In this document: piece by piece, positions 1-7,856 of the stretch | Layout of the letters: every line of letters begins with the position of its first letter | Position numbering within the stretch: position 1 is the stretch's first letter | Source: JAVBQU01 sp031548675 | Lineage (GTDB): Bacteria; Bacteroidota; Bacteroidia; Bacteroidales; P3 | Reading direction: 5' to 3' | DNA length: 11,252 bases | NCBI GenBank assembly: GCA_031548675.1 | Contig: JAVBQU010000016.1 | Location: 1-11,252 of the forward strand | Made by a program: the position numbers and the translations under genes | Notes under the pieces: model-generated | Databases searched by the model: none | Seen by the model: only the letters and a program-made list of their open reading frames with translations | What the model was told of the DNA's origin: nothing

Positions 1-1924
1 AGATGGTAAAAAACTGAAATACATTGGAGACTATGCATTAAGCCAAGATGAAAAACGTATTTTGATTTCTACAAATGTAGAAGCTATATACCGTCATTCC
101 AATACTGCCGAATATTATATTTACGATTTTGCCAAAAAGGAACTTACCGCTTTGTCAGATAAAGGCAGACAGCGTTTAGCAGAATTTTCTCCCGATGGGA
201 CTAAAGTAGCTTTTGTAAGAGACAATAATTTATATTTGAAAGATTTAATTTCAGGTACAGAAGAAGCTCTTACCACAGAAGGCAAAATGAATGAAATTAT
301 TTATGGTGCTACAGATTGGGTATATGAAGAAGAATTCGGATTCAGCAAAGGATTTTTCTGGTCGCCCGACGGAAGCCAGATCGCTTACTATTGTATGGAC
401 GAAAGCCGTGTAAAGCAATTTAATATGACTATGTGGGGCGATTTATATCCATCAACCTACACTTATAAATACCCCAAAGCCGGAGAAGACAATTCTATTG
501 TGAGTGTTTATGTTTATACTCTTTCAACCAAATGGCACAAACGAATGGATGTAGGTTCAAATACAGACCAATATATTCCGCGTGTTAAATGGACAGGCAT
601 TCCCAATTGTTTAGCAATTTACCGCCTCAATCGTTTGCAAAACAACCTAGAAATATTGTTGGCAAATACAGCCATAGGATCATCGCAAACTATTTATACA
701 GAAACCAATAAATGTTATGTAGAAATTAATGATAATTTATACTTCCTGCCTAAAAGCAAACTGTTTGTCCTTACCAGCGAAAAAGACGGCTATAACCACA
801 TTTATTTATTTAATATGAACGGCAAGCAGCAAAGCCAGCTTACACAAGGAAAATGGGAAGTAGCCGATATCGTCGGCGTAGATGAAGATGGAAGCCAAAT
901 CTATTATCTTTCTACAGAATTGTCTTCAATGAATAAAGACTTATACAGCGTAAACATAAAAACCGGAAAAACAATGCGTATCTCCAAACTGGCAGGTACA
1001 ACAGACGCAAAGTTCAGCAGTAACTTTAAATATTACATTTCAACATGGTCGGATGCCAACACTCCCTATGTTTATACAATCAACGATAGTAAAGGTAAAG
1101 AATTGGTTGTGCTGGAAGATAACAGCAAACTCAAAAATACACTAAACGAATATACTGCCGGAAAAAAAGAATTAGCTACCTTTACAACCGAAGATGGCAC
1201 AGAATTAAACTATTGGATTATGTATCCACCCAATTTTGATACCCAAAAACAATATCCCGTTTTAATGTATGTTTATGGAGGACCCGGCTCACAATTGGTT
1301 ACTAACCGTTTCGACCCAAGAGATGGAATCTGGTTTAAAATGCTTACCCAAAAAGGCTATGTAGTTATGTGTGTCGATAATAGAGGAACCGGGGGCAAAG
1401 GTGAAGCATTTAAAAAAATTACCTACAGTCAATTAGGTACTTACGAAGTGCAAGACCAGATTGAAGCAGCCAAATTTGTAGGAAAAATGAAAGGAATAGA
1501 CCCCAAACGGATTGGTATTTTCGGCTGGAGTTATGGTGGTTATATGTCGAGCATGTGTATGCTGCAAGGAGCCGATTATTTTAAAACCGGAATTTCGGTA
1601 GCACCTGTTGCCGATTGGAGATATTATGATAATATTTATACAGAACGCTATATGGGGCTGCCTAAAGATAATGCCGAGGGCTATAAAAAATCAGCTCTTT
1701 TTAACTATGCTCCCCTGCTGAAAGGAAATTATTTGTTGATACACGGAACAGCCGATGATAATGTGCATATCCAAAACTCTATGGATTGGATTAGCAAGCT
1801 TACCACTGCCGATAAACAATTTGATATGTTTTTCTATCCGAATAAAAATCATAGTATTTACGGAGGCAATACCCGTTTGCATCTCTACAATATGATGACA
1901 GACTATATTTTGAAAAACCTATAA
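1..1924 (+). CDS. dpp4: Dipeptidyl peptidase IV (S9B prolyl oligopeptidase family), 5' end missing
   Basis: This serine exopeptidase releases N-terminal X-Pro or X-Ala dipeptides from peptides. In Bacteroidota it is normally exported to the periplasm or cell surface for peptide use. The reading frame is open from position 2, so the gene starts left of the window; 640 residues are visible and roughly the first 80-100, including any signal peptide, are missing. The N-terminal part is the beta-propeller (DPPIV_N). It carries the DWVYEEE motif (Glu codons 326-334) that anchors the substrate amino terminus. The C-terminal part is the alpha/beta hydrolase. It has the oxyanion Tyr in VYGGPGS (codon 1274-1276), the nucleophile Ser in GWSYGG (1529-1531), Asp in HGTADDNVH (1754-1756) and His in NKNHSIYGG (1850-1852). 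The TERYMGLP segment is also typical. The triad is complete, so the enzyme looks active. A related S9 prolyl tripeptidyl peptidase is the main alternative, but the EEE and HGTADDNVH motifs favour DPP-IV. Confidence 0.95.
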   Translation, partial: DGKKLKYIGDYALSQDEKRILISTNVEAIYRHSNTAEYYIYDFAKKELTALSDKGRQRLAEFSPDGTKVAFVRDNNLYLKDLISGTEEALTTEGKMNEIIYGATDWVYEEEFGFSKGFFWSPDGSQIAYYCMDESRVKQFNMTMWGDLYPSTYTYKYPKAGEDNSIVSVYVYTLSTKWHKRMDVGSNTDQYIPRVKWTGIPNCLAIYRLNRLQNNLEILLANTAIGSSQTIYTETNKCYVEINDNLYFLPKSKLFVLTSEKDGYNHIYLFNMNGKQQSQLTQGKWEVADIVGVDEDGSQIYYLSTELSSMNKDLYSVNIKTGKTMRISKLAGTTDAKFSSNFKYYISTWSDANTPYVYTINDSKGKELVVLEDNSKLKNTLNEYTAGKKELATFTTEDGTELNYWIMYPPNFDTQKQYPVLMYVYGGPGSQLVTNRFDPRDGIWFKMLTQKGYVVMCVDNRGTGGKGEAFKKITYSQLGTYEVQDQIEAAKFVGKMKGIDPKRIGIFGWSYGGYMSSMCMLQGADYFKTGISVAPVADWRYYDNIYTERYMGLPKDNAEGYKKSALFNYAPLLKGNYLLIHGTADDNVHIQNSMDWISKLTTADKQFDMFFYPNKNHSIYGGNTRLHLYNMMTDYILKNL

Positions 1925-1945
1925 TTTTTTCTAGGTACATAAAAA

Positions 1946-2000
1946 AGATGTCTCGACTTCGCTCGGCATAACAACTATGAGGGGCGAAGTCGGGACATCT
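1946..2000. repeat. 19-bp imperfect inverted repeat (hairpin) between dpp4 and rpe
   Basis: The arms are 1946-1964 (AGATGTCTCGACTTCGCTC) and 1982-2000, with a 17-nt loop. The two non-identical positions form G-U wobbles in RNA, so all 19 positions can pair. A run of A precedes the left arm (1941-1946), so read on the minus strand the stem is followed at once by a U-run, like a rho-independent terminator. On the plus strand the nearest T-run is seven bases past the stem. It may also end dpp4 transcripts. The CGACTTCGC core resembles dispersed intergenic palindromes I associate with Bacteroidota genomes; that link is from memory. Confidence 0.6.
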
Positions 2001-2057
2001 GCACAATTTTGATATATACTTTTTTACAGATAAATACATAATTAAAACCGATTTCTC

Positions 2058-2708
2058 ATGCATATAATAGCCCCCTCTTTACTGTCGGCAGATTTTGGAA
2101 ATTTGCAACGCGATGTAGAACTGATTAATAACAGCCAAGCTGATTGGCTGCATATAGATGTGATGGATGGCGTATTTGTTCCTAATATTTCGTTCGGACC
2201 TCCGGTTATCAAATATATAAAAAAACACGCCCGAAAACCGATGGATGTGCATTTGATGATCGTAGACCCTGACCGCTATTTTGAAACTTTCAAAGAAGTA
2301 GGAGCTGATTATTTAACCGTGCATTATGAAACCTGCACACATTTACACCGTTCCATTACACGGATTAAGAGTTTGGGCATGAAAGCCGGAGTAGTACTGA
2401 ATCCTCATACTTCTGTAAGTTTGCTTGATAACATTATTGAAGAAGCCGATATGGTTTTGCTGATGAGTGTAAATCCGGGATTTGGCGGACAGAAATTTAT
2501 AGAAAATACTTATCGGAAAATTTCTGAGCTGGCAGAATTGAAAAGTAAACGAAACCCTAACTGTTTGATTGAAGTAGACGGCGGAGTTGATTTGAATAAT
2601 TACCAAAAATTGATTGCTGCCGGAGCTAATGCTTTGGTTGCCGGAAATACCGTATTTGGTTCAGCTAATCCTACCGAAACTATTGCACAGCTAAAAGCTG
2701 TTAGGTAA
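2058..2708 (+). CDS. rpe: Ribulose-phosphate 3-epimerase
   Basis: This cytoplasmic TIM-barrel enzyme interconverts D-ribulose 5-phosphate and D-xylulose 5-phosphate in the non-oxidative pentose phosphate pathway. The 216-residue length is normal for the family and the protein is complete. The start APSLLSADF is the usual N-terminus. The metal and acid/base residues are present: His32 and Asp34 in HIDVMDG, His65 in MDVHLM, and Asp174 in EVDGGV. The phosphate-loop segments MSVNPGFGGQKF (about 136-147) and GANALVAGNTVFG near the C-terminus also match. The ATG at 2058 is the only sensible start; no Shine-Dalgarno is seen, as usual in this phylum. A weak promoter candidate lies just upstream (TTTG at 2008-2011, 19 nt, then TAAATACA at 2031), but its -7 box fits poorly. 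The gene is 133 bp downstream of dpp4, with a hairpin between them, so it is probably transcribed separately. Confidence 0.97.
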   Translation: MHIIAPSLLSADFGNLQRDVELINNSQADWLHIDVMDGVFVPNISFGPPVIKYIKKHARKPMDVHLMIVDPDRYFETFKEVGADYLTVHYETCTHLHRSITRIKSLGMKAGVVLNPHTSVSLLDNIIEEADMVLLMSVNPGFGGQKFIENTYRKISELAELKSKRNPNCLIEVDGGVDLNNYQKLIAAGANALVAGNTVFGSANPTETIAQLKAVR

Positions 2709-2762
2709 CAGGGAGCTTATCGAATACGCCGACTGTTTTTGACGTCACTATCCTTATTTTTC

Positions 2763-2804
2763 TAGCAAGCGTAAATTCCTCCGGAATTTACGCTTGCTAA
2801 TTTT
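2763..2804 (+). terminator. Rho-independent terminator after rpe
   Basis: A perfect 17-bp stem has arms 2763-2779 (TAGCAAGCGTAAATTCC) and 2783-2799 and a 3-nt TCC loop. It is followed by A and then TTTT on the plus strand. It lies 54 bp after the rpe stop and between convergent genes. The minus-strand side lacks a U-run, so termination of the facing gene here would be less efficient. Confidence 0.75.
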
Positions 2805-2837
2805 GAATTATAAAAACTCCCTATATAAAACTTCGCT

Positions 2838-5480
2838 TTATAAATTTGGAAGGCTTATGCTAAGCTTCAGCCCCCAGTTGGCATACTTGAAATTATCAAA
2901 ACCGACAAATACACCCACATTGGCAAATAGGTAAATATTTGTCAACGCATACCCTGTTTCAATATAATTTTTCATAACCGGAGTTGTCAAATAAGAGACA
3001 TACAGGTTTTCCATAATCAAAGTTTTATCCAAGAAAGGTAAATATTTGATTAGTAAATAAGGGGATGTGTATTGAGCAAAACCCGATAAATACCACTCAT
3101 TGGTAGCCGGAGAATACGTTTTTAAAGTATGGTAAGTATTGCTTAACGAAGAGGTCGAAAATGGAAATTCCTGAATATTGAACTGCTTGAAATTAGAAAA
3201 ATGCATTTTCGTATTATCAGGAAACCATCCGCCTGTTAGGTTGTAATGAAACGACTTAAAGAAACCCAATGATATTTCTTGTTTAATATTCAATTCCAAG
3301 CGGTCGAAACGGCTTTCCGAACCTAAAAATCCGGCAATTCCTTTTTCCCAAGCTAAAGAAAAAGTAGGAAACTTCGAGTGGAGGTTTATTTTTTTATCGT
3401 TCCGGTATCTGTAATACATTTCAGGAGTATATTCCAACGTTAAATTGAAAACGGCATTATAATTTCCGGCAGTATATTCCGGATTAGCTAAAACATACTG
3501 ATTATCGGGTGTATTGCTTCTATAGTTGTGCGACCTGAAAAAGAAAGAATAATCGGTATTGTTTTCTAGAAAACCCTGCTTTTCATAATCAAATCCGGCT
3601 ATAATATTAAATCCATTAAAAGCCTCTATTTGATGAGAAATATTGACAAATGTCCTGTCGTAGAAATTAATGAAGTTTTCTTTGAAAAATAAAGAACTAA
3701 AAGCATTGATAAAAGGTACAACTCCAGTTTCTCTATTAAAATCATTGCTTCGGCGTCCCACATTCAACTTAATAGAACCCATTTTTTTAGGTAAATAATT
3801 GAAATTAAAATATGCCGTGCTGGGGAAGTGTTGAGAGCTGAAAGCATATTGCGATCGTATACCGATTTCATAATCTTTAGATGCTTCCAAAGTTTTATGC
3901 AAAGAAACTTTTAACCCCAATAAAAATCCATCAACAGTATTGAATATATCCGAAGTAAAATTAACTCTAAACAGGGTTGTCGGATTTATTTTCCATTTAA
4001 AACCTTCTGCCCAACTGAAACGTTGGGGAAGTTTCGATGCCGTGTCTGAAATCGTATCGGAATGAGCAGCATCGTACTGTGTTTTTTTAACATACCCTTC
4101 TTGCTCTTGGTTAGATAATTCTATAGGTCTTTGGTCTTTCCAATAAATAGAATCGTAATTATGCGCATTGCTGTCAACCGTTACAATGTAAGAAGAATTT
4201 TTTACCTCAAGATTCTTTTTCCCTTTGTCTGCCGAATTATTCCGTTTATCCTCCTCAGCTTTTTGGTCTAAGAGTTTTAAAATTTTGAGAGCTTCCCTGT
4301 TAGAAAGATTTTCTTTTGCCGAGAGTGTTTCAATCTCTTGCAATAGTTTTTTTGATTTCTCAGAAACAACATATTTAGCAGTATCTGTTCCTTGAGCCGA
4401 ATCTTTCTCTAAGTTCGTTGAATTATAAGTTGTATAAGACAAATATTTGATAGAAGCCGCGCTGGCAAGAAACATTTTAAACCCAAACATTTTGAAATTA
4501 TTAAACAGCACATAGCTTACAGGCTGATAAACTTCAGATTCCAATTCAGCAAAATTCTGCTGCAACTGATAATTCGTTTCAAATATTCCCAAATTGAGAG
4601 TTCCTGATAAATCGAAACTACTTACACACCATAATCTTTCAATAATATCAATTGTTCCCGAATAAAGAGCCGGATTTGCCGTTTTAGGCATTACACTTAT
4701 ATGATGAATCGTAATGCCGTTTTCCTCTATCGATTTTTCCAATTTGAATTTATAGTTAGCCAAAGCCGTCCGTGCTATTGGCGATGCCGACATCGTATAA
4801 ATATTAAAAGTCAAAAATCTATCAGTGCCGCTTACCATAGATTCCAGCGATTCCGGATACGAATTTGTTGTAGATATAACACGCTGTTTAATCGTATCTT
4901 TTGTTTTTATAATTTCGTTTACCGACTCATTTGTATAAATATCTCCTACATTAAAAGCAGGTGCTTCAGAATTCAGTTTTTGGTTTAGCGAATCTGCTTT
5001 CATGAATAATTTAGGAACTTTATCTATTCTCAAATTCCCTTTTATATACACATTCGAAGTAAAAGTAGGCAGTTGATTGGCATAATAAGGAGCTTTTGCC
5101 ATCGCTTTCCGTATAATATTATAAGCCGGATCTTCCGCATTGGCAAAAACCGTAACCTCTTTAAGTTGAGTTGTAGCCTGTTTAAGTTGTATATTTAAAG
5201 TCTGATTTTCAGAAATGGAAATATGCTTTGTTTGTGTTTCATAGCCCACATATTGAAAACGTAAGGTATAATCGCCCTTTTCTAAGCGAATAGCATAAGT
5301 GCCGTCGTCGTTGCTGGCAATGCCGCTTTGTTTTTCAACAATGTAAATGGTGGCAAAAGGTAAGATTTTCGAATTCTCTCCTGTAATTTTTCCCTTTATA
5401 ATTTGAGAATAACCAATTAATCCACAACAATTCAATAAAATAACTATAGCTATGTATTTTATTGATGTAATGTTTATCAT
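2838..5480 (-). CDS. DUF5686 outer-membrane protein with carboxypeptidase-regulatory-like domain
   Basis: This is an 880-residue exported protein of a family restricted largely to Bacteroidota; its molecular function is unknown. Residues 1-26 form a signal peptide (hydrophobic stretch ending GYSQ). Residues about 27-112 are a CarboxypepD_reg-like beta-sandwich (KGKITGENSKILPFATI, then DDGTYAIRLEKGDYTLRFQYVGYE), the same module found at the N-terminus of many SusC/TonB-dependent proteins. The remainder fits DUF5686: an AYNIIRKAMAKAPYY segment after the sandwich, a charged, probably coiled stretch at roughly residues 375-430, and a C-terminal half rich in alternating aromatic strands suggesting an outer-membrane beta-barrel that ends near the terminal Leu. 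There is no TonB plug motif that I can see, so it is not a SusC receptor. It is a single-gene unit with its own promoter upstream. The start is chosen because it gives an intact signal peptide and lies 39 bp below the promoter. Confidence 0.85.
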   Translation of the reverse strand: MINITSIKYIAIVILLNCCGLIGYSQIIKGKITGENSKILPFATIYIVEKQSGIASNDDGTYAIRLEKGDYTLRFQYVGYETQTKHISISENQTLNIQLKQATTQLKEVTVFANAEDPAYNIIRKAMAKAPYYANQLPTFTSNVYIKGNLRIDKVPKLFMKADSLNQKLNSEAPAFNVGDIYTNESVNEIIKTKDTIKQRVISTTNSYPESLESMVSGTDRFLTFNIYTMSASPIARTALANYKFKLEKSIEENGITIHHISVMPKTANPALYSGTIDIIERLWCVSSFDLSGTLNLGIFETNYQLQQNFAELESEVYQPVSYVLFNNFKMFGFKMFLASAASIKYLSYTTYNSTNLEKDSAQGTDTAKYVVSEKSKKLLQEIETLSAKENLSNREALKILKLLDQKAEEDKRNNSADKGKKNLEVKNSSYIVTVDSNAHNYDSIYWKDQRPIELSNQEQEGYVKKTQYDAAHSDTISDTASKLPQRFSWAEGFKWKINPTTLFRVNFTSDIFNTVDGFLLGLKVSLHKTLEASKDYEIGIRSQYAFSSQHFPSTAYFNFNYLPKKMGSIKLNVGRRSNDFNRETGVVPFINAFSSLFFKENFINFYDRTFVNISHQIEAFNGFNIIAGFDYEKQGFLENNTDYSFFFRSHNYRSNTPDNQYVLANPEYTAGNYNAVFNLTLEYTPEMYYRYRNDKKINLHSKFPTFSLAWEKGIAGFLGSESRFDRLELNIKQEISLGFFKSFHYNLTGGWFPDNTKMHFSNFKQFNIQEFPFSTSSLSNTYHTLKTYSPATNEWYLSGFAQYTSPYLLIKYLPFLDKTLIMENLYVSYLTTPVMKNYIETGYALTNIYLFANVGVFVGFDNFKYANWGLKLSISLPNL

Positions 5481-5518
5481 AATCGGTTTAATTTTTGAAA
5501 AATGAAAGGAATGTTTGG

Positions 5519-5550
5519 CAAAAGTACTGTTTTTATTTTATTAGCCCAAA
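5519..5550 (-). promoter_or_regulatory. Bacteroidota-type promoter for the DUF5686 gene
   Basis: Read on the minus strand, TTTG (5550-5547) is followed after 20 nt by TACTTTTG (5526-5519). This is a full match to the -33 TTTG / -7 TAnnTTTG pattern described for Bacteroides. Transcription would start near 5513, leaving a leader of about 30 nt before the ATG at 5480. Confidence 0.75.
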
Positions 5551-5566
5551 TAATCTATAAAGACCA

Positions 5567-5605
5567 GCCTCAGAATCTTACACTTGCAATGCAAAATTCT
5601 GAGGC
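5567..5605 (-). terminator. Probable terminator hairpin ending the ABC/GntR cluster
   Basis: The inverted repeat GCCTCAGAAT (5567-5576) / ATTCTGAGGC (5596-5605) gives a 10-bp stem. A small TTGCA-A-TGCAA stem sits inside the 19-nt loop. It lies 93 bp past the last gene of the minus-strand cluster and just before the promoter of the next unit, which fits a terminator. The U-tract is poor (TGGTCTTTAT follows on the minus strand), so the call rests mainly on position. The rest of 5481-5697 shows only this hairpin and the promoter. Confidence 0.45.
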
Positions 5606-5697
5606 AGATATTTTGTTTCATAAAGAAATACTAATTATAATCGCATTATTGCGAGGATGAACGAGGATAATGTAATCTAAATTTAAACTAGAGGATT

Positions 5698-6498
5698 TTA
5701 TGGAATCAATATTGCCTTAAATAAATCCATATTCTCAAAGTCTCCTTTTACGATAGACATCGATTTGAGTTCTCCTTCAATATGTTTGAATTTTATGTGA
5801 CTTCCCAATAGAATCCGGGCTTTTTCATCCGCTGCATGAATGCGTAAAGTATCAATATTAGTATAATCTTTAATTTCAAATACTCCATTACTAAGCTTGA
5901 TATCCATATTTTTGTAGGTACGGAGTATATTGCTATCAGGAATAGCTTTATTCAAATCGCTTAAAATCCACATTTCCTTAATTTCGCCTACAATACACTG
6001 CCCGTTGTCCGAAATTTCGATGTTTATATTTGGAGAGCCATCTTTAGACGAATTGTAAAAGTATAACTGGCTTTGTTTGACTAGAATTTTATTCAAATTT
6101 TTGACGCCAAAACTATAACTTATATCATTAGCAATTTTATTTATGAAAGAAGTATCTTTGGTAAATCTGAATTTGTTTTCGACTTTTAAAATTTCATTCT
6201 GAGACGAAAAATAAGGAATGGAATCCTGATTACTAAAACCATACATCCACCAATTGTTTTCATGGGAATAGCATAAAGTATCTCTGCTGCTTCCATCGGC
6301 AAAAACAATTAATTTATTTGCAGGAATTCCTTCTAGTTCTAAAATATGAATATTAGGAATTATGCTCATTTGGCGTACAACAAATTTTTGATCATAATCG
6401 CCGGTTTGCACTCTATGTCTGCAATGAAAGGCAATAACAATAGGCAATATAACAATTATGGAGATTATGATAATCAGTATTTTTGTGCTGTTTTTCAT
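5698..6498 (-). CDS. Membrane-anchored protein of unknown function, last gene of the ABC/GntR cluster
   Basis: I do not recognise this 266-residue protein. It starts with KNSTK followed by a strongly hydrophobic segment (about residues 6-24, LIIIISIIVILPIVIAF) and then HCRHR, so it is either a single-pass protein with a large extracytoplasmic domain or an exported protein with an uncleaved signal. The rest is rich in short beta-strands. The last third (DIKLSNGVFEIKDYTN, then LRIHAADEKARILLG, then FKHIEGELKSMSIVKG) has a repeating strand pattern that recalls beta-solenoid adhesin-like (GIN/DUF2807) domains; this resemblance is by eye only. The start codon lies 4 bp after the stop of the GntR gene, so the two are almost certainly co-transcribed. 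This placement suggests a role connected to the ABC transporter, perhaps an extracytoplasmic partner or sensor. No catalytic motif is visible. Confidence 0.8.
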   Translation of the reverse strand: MKNSTKILIIIISIIVILPIVIAFHCRHRVQTGDYDQKFVVRQMSIIPNIHILELEGIPANKLIVFADGSSRDTLCYSHENNWWMYGFSNQDSIPYFSSQNEILKVENKFRFTKDTSFINKIANDISYSFGVKNLNKILVKQSQLYFYNSSKDGSPNINIEISDNGQCIVGEIKEMWILSDLNKAIPDSNILRTYKNMDIKLSNGVFEIKDYTNIDTLRIHAADEKARILLGSHIKFKHIEGELKSMSIVKGDFENMDLFKAILIP

Positions 6499-6502
6499 AT
6501 AT

Positions 6503-6880
6503 TTATTTATTATTTCGTTGATTAATAAAATCTTGATAATGGGTTAAAAATTCATTTTCCGAAATACCGAGCATAAAAGCTTTTCGAAACACCGGAGGAA
6601 GTTCCATTTCGAAAAATTGTTTTTTGCACCATGCTTGTGCTTGATTTTTGGCATCTTCGCATACAAAATACCCAATGCCGCGTTGGTCTTGAATAATTTG
6701 TAGCTGCTTCAAATAATCGTAAGTACGAGCAACAGTGTTCGGATTTACTTCCAATTGCACAGCCAGTTCTCTTACGCTAGGAATCCGTTTGCCGACTTCC
6801 CATTCGTCGAGCAAAATCTTTTCGCAAAGCATATCGGCTATTTGCAAATATATCGGTTGTCCGTTTTGTATAAATTGCAT
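6503..6880 (-). CDS. GntR-family transcriptional regulator, YtrA-like subfamily
   Basis: This 125-residue DNA-binding protein is probably the repressor of the ABC cluster. The winged helix-turn-helix covers residues about 10-75: PIYLQIADMLCEKIL, then VGKRIPSVRELAVQLEVNPNTVARTYDYL (helix-turn-helix, 29-57), and the wing QRGIGYFV (66-73). Only about 50 residues follow, which form a short helical tail. This excludes the FadR, HutC and MocR types and fits YtrA, whose members are about 120-130 residues and usually sit beside ABC transporter genes. The neighbours agree: permease and ATPase upstream, and a gene starting 4 bp downstream. The dyad at 8717-8742 in front of the ATPase carries half-sites like those reported for YtrA in Bacillus subtilis (AGTGTA/TACACT, recalled from the literature). 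The 121-bp gap to the permease holds heptamer repeats and no clear promoter. No ligand can be assigned. Confidence 0.9.
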   Translation of the reverse strand: MQFIQNGQPIYLQIADMLCEKILLDEWEVGKRIPSVRELAVQLEVNPNTVARTYDYLKQLQIIQDQRGIGYFVCEDAKNQAQAWCKKQFFEMELPPVFRKAFMLGISENEFLTHYQDFINQRNNK

Positions 6881-6962
6881 TGTATATTAAATTTAAATTT
6901 CAAAATTTCAGGTTCAAATGTTTATAAAGTTCATAACGCTAGAATGTGTTCCTTCTTATCAT

Positions 6963-6997
6963 TCATAATTCATCGTTTATAGTTCATAATTCATAAT
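6963..6997. repeat. Five tandem heptamers of the RTTATGA family inside the ABC cluster
   Basis: Five adjacent 7-bp units read TCATAAT, TCATCGT, TTATAGT, TCATAAT, TCATAAT on the plus strand. On the minus strand these are ATTATGA, ATTATGA, ACTATAA, ACGATGA, ATTATGA, the same unit types as the block at 10483-10552. The array begins 4 bp beyond the permease stop, between the permease and GntR genes. A lone related unit (TCATAAC) lies at 6931-6937. Confidence 0.75.
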
Positions 6998-7001
6998 TGA
7001 A

Positions 7002-7832
7002 CTACACTTGCTTTTCCTTAAATTTAAACCAAGTATATATCCACAGCAAAGGAAAAATAGAGAATAATTCGATAATACGTAATAAACCTGTAAACGTATT
7101 ATTTTCTACATTTACAGCATAATAAATTAAGTTTGCAGCATTAGGAACATCCGTATTAGCATAAACAATATTTCCATTGGCAATGAATAATATATTCTGC
7201 ATATAAGGGCTGATAAAATGAGATAAGCCTCCTAAAAAGAAATTTCCTATTATCAAAAATATTCCTAGTAGTATCGTACAAATGAGTGTATTCAATTTTC
7301 GAAAAGTAACAGAACCGGCTAAATAAACTCCATGAAATATAAATATAACTGCAAAATAAAATAGGACACGAAGAGTATTAGGAAAAGGAAATAAAGGAAT
7401 ATGCACAGGAAGCTTTATGATAAACATATCTGTAAAATATTTTACACCTAAAAACAGAATCGTATAAATAACATAGAATAGTAGTACATGAATGAATATT
7501 TTAGAAAAGAATTTTTCCAGCGTACTCACAGGCTGCATCAGATAATAAGTACCTTTCTTTTTTTTATGAATATCAGAAAAAGCAATACTTTGAATTATGC
7601 CTCCCACTATACAAAATCCAATAAGATAAAATCCTATATAGGTATCCGCATAATATTCTATTTTATGCTCAAGTGTGTTAGGCTCTATTCGTGCATTAAA
7701 GAATATCAACCATGAAATAAAAGATAAAAGACATAATATAACTATGGTTGAATAGATTAAGAATTTGCGTTGCTCATATAATTCTTTGCCTAAGAAACGT
7801 AAAAAACGGTTTATTTGAAATGTTTGATTCAT
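7002..7832 (-). CDS. ABC transporter permease subunit (ABC-2-like)
   Basis: This 276-residue integral membrane protein is the likely membrane partner of the ATPase encoded 24 bp upstream. Six hydrophobic segments are visible at about 24-46, 65-85, 112-132, 154-175, 180-203 and 250-270. The N-terminus (RFLRFLGKELYEQRK) is a cytoplasmic amphipathic stretch, as in ABC-2 permeases. The sequence YYLMQPVSTLEKFFSK (about 96-111), between segments 2 and 3, resembles the conserved cytosolic loop of Bacteroidota permeases of this group. No large extracellular domain of the MacB/FtsX kind and no substrate-binding motif is present, so export of a lipid, peptide or drug-like compound is more likely than import. 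The substrate cannot be inferred. The protein is complete, with its ATG at 7832. Confidence 0.85.
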   Translation of the reverse strand: MNQTFQINRFLRFLGKELYEQRKFLIYSTIVILCLLSFISWLIFFNARIEPNTLEHKIEYYADTYIGFYLIGFCIVGGIIQSIAFSDIHKKKKGTYYLMQPVSTLEKFFSKIFIHVLLFYVIYTILFLGVKYFTDMFIIKLPVHIPLFPFPNTLRVLFYFAVIFIFHGVYLAGSVTFRKLNTLICTILLGIFLIIGNFFLGGLSHFISPYMQNILFIANGNIVYANTDVPNAANLIYYAVNVENNTFTGLLRIIELFSIFPLLWIYTWFKFKEKQV

Positions 7833-7856
7833 ATATTTTAATTTTACGATTAATAA

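Noticed and set aside
2008..2038. Promoter for rpe (TTTG, 19 nt, TAAATACA)
   Set aside because: The -7 box matches only the TA and one T of the consensus, so it is mentioned with rpe but not called as a feature.
1800..2063. 87-codon minus-strand frame running over the hairpin after dpp4
   Set aside because: It is antisense to the dpp4 3' end and reads through the inverted repeat; no domain and no promoter.
4701..4988. 95-codon plus-strand frame inside the DUF5686 gene
   Set aside because: It is a shadow of the minus-strand coding sequence, rich in Arg, Cys and Phe from reverse-complement codon use.
5579..5584. Isolated TACACT half-site below the ABC cluster (similar ones near 7004 and 9678)
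   Set aside because: No matching AGTGTA partner at suitable spacing; single hexamers of this kind are expected by chance.
5640..5676. CATTAT ... ATAATG inverted repeat after the 5698-6498 gene
   Set aside because: It has only 6 AT-rich base pairs and a long loop, and no U-run follows.
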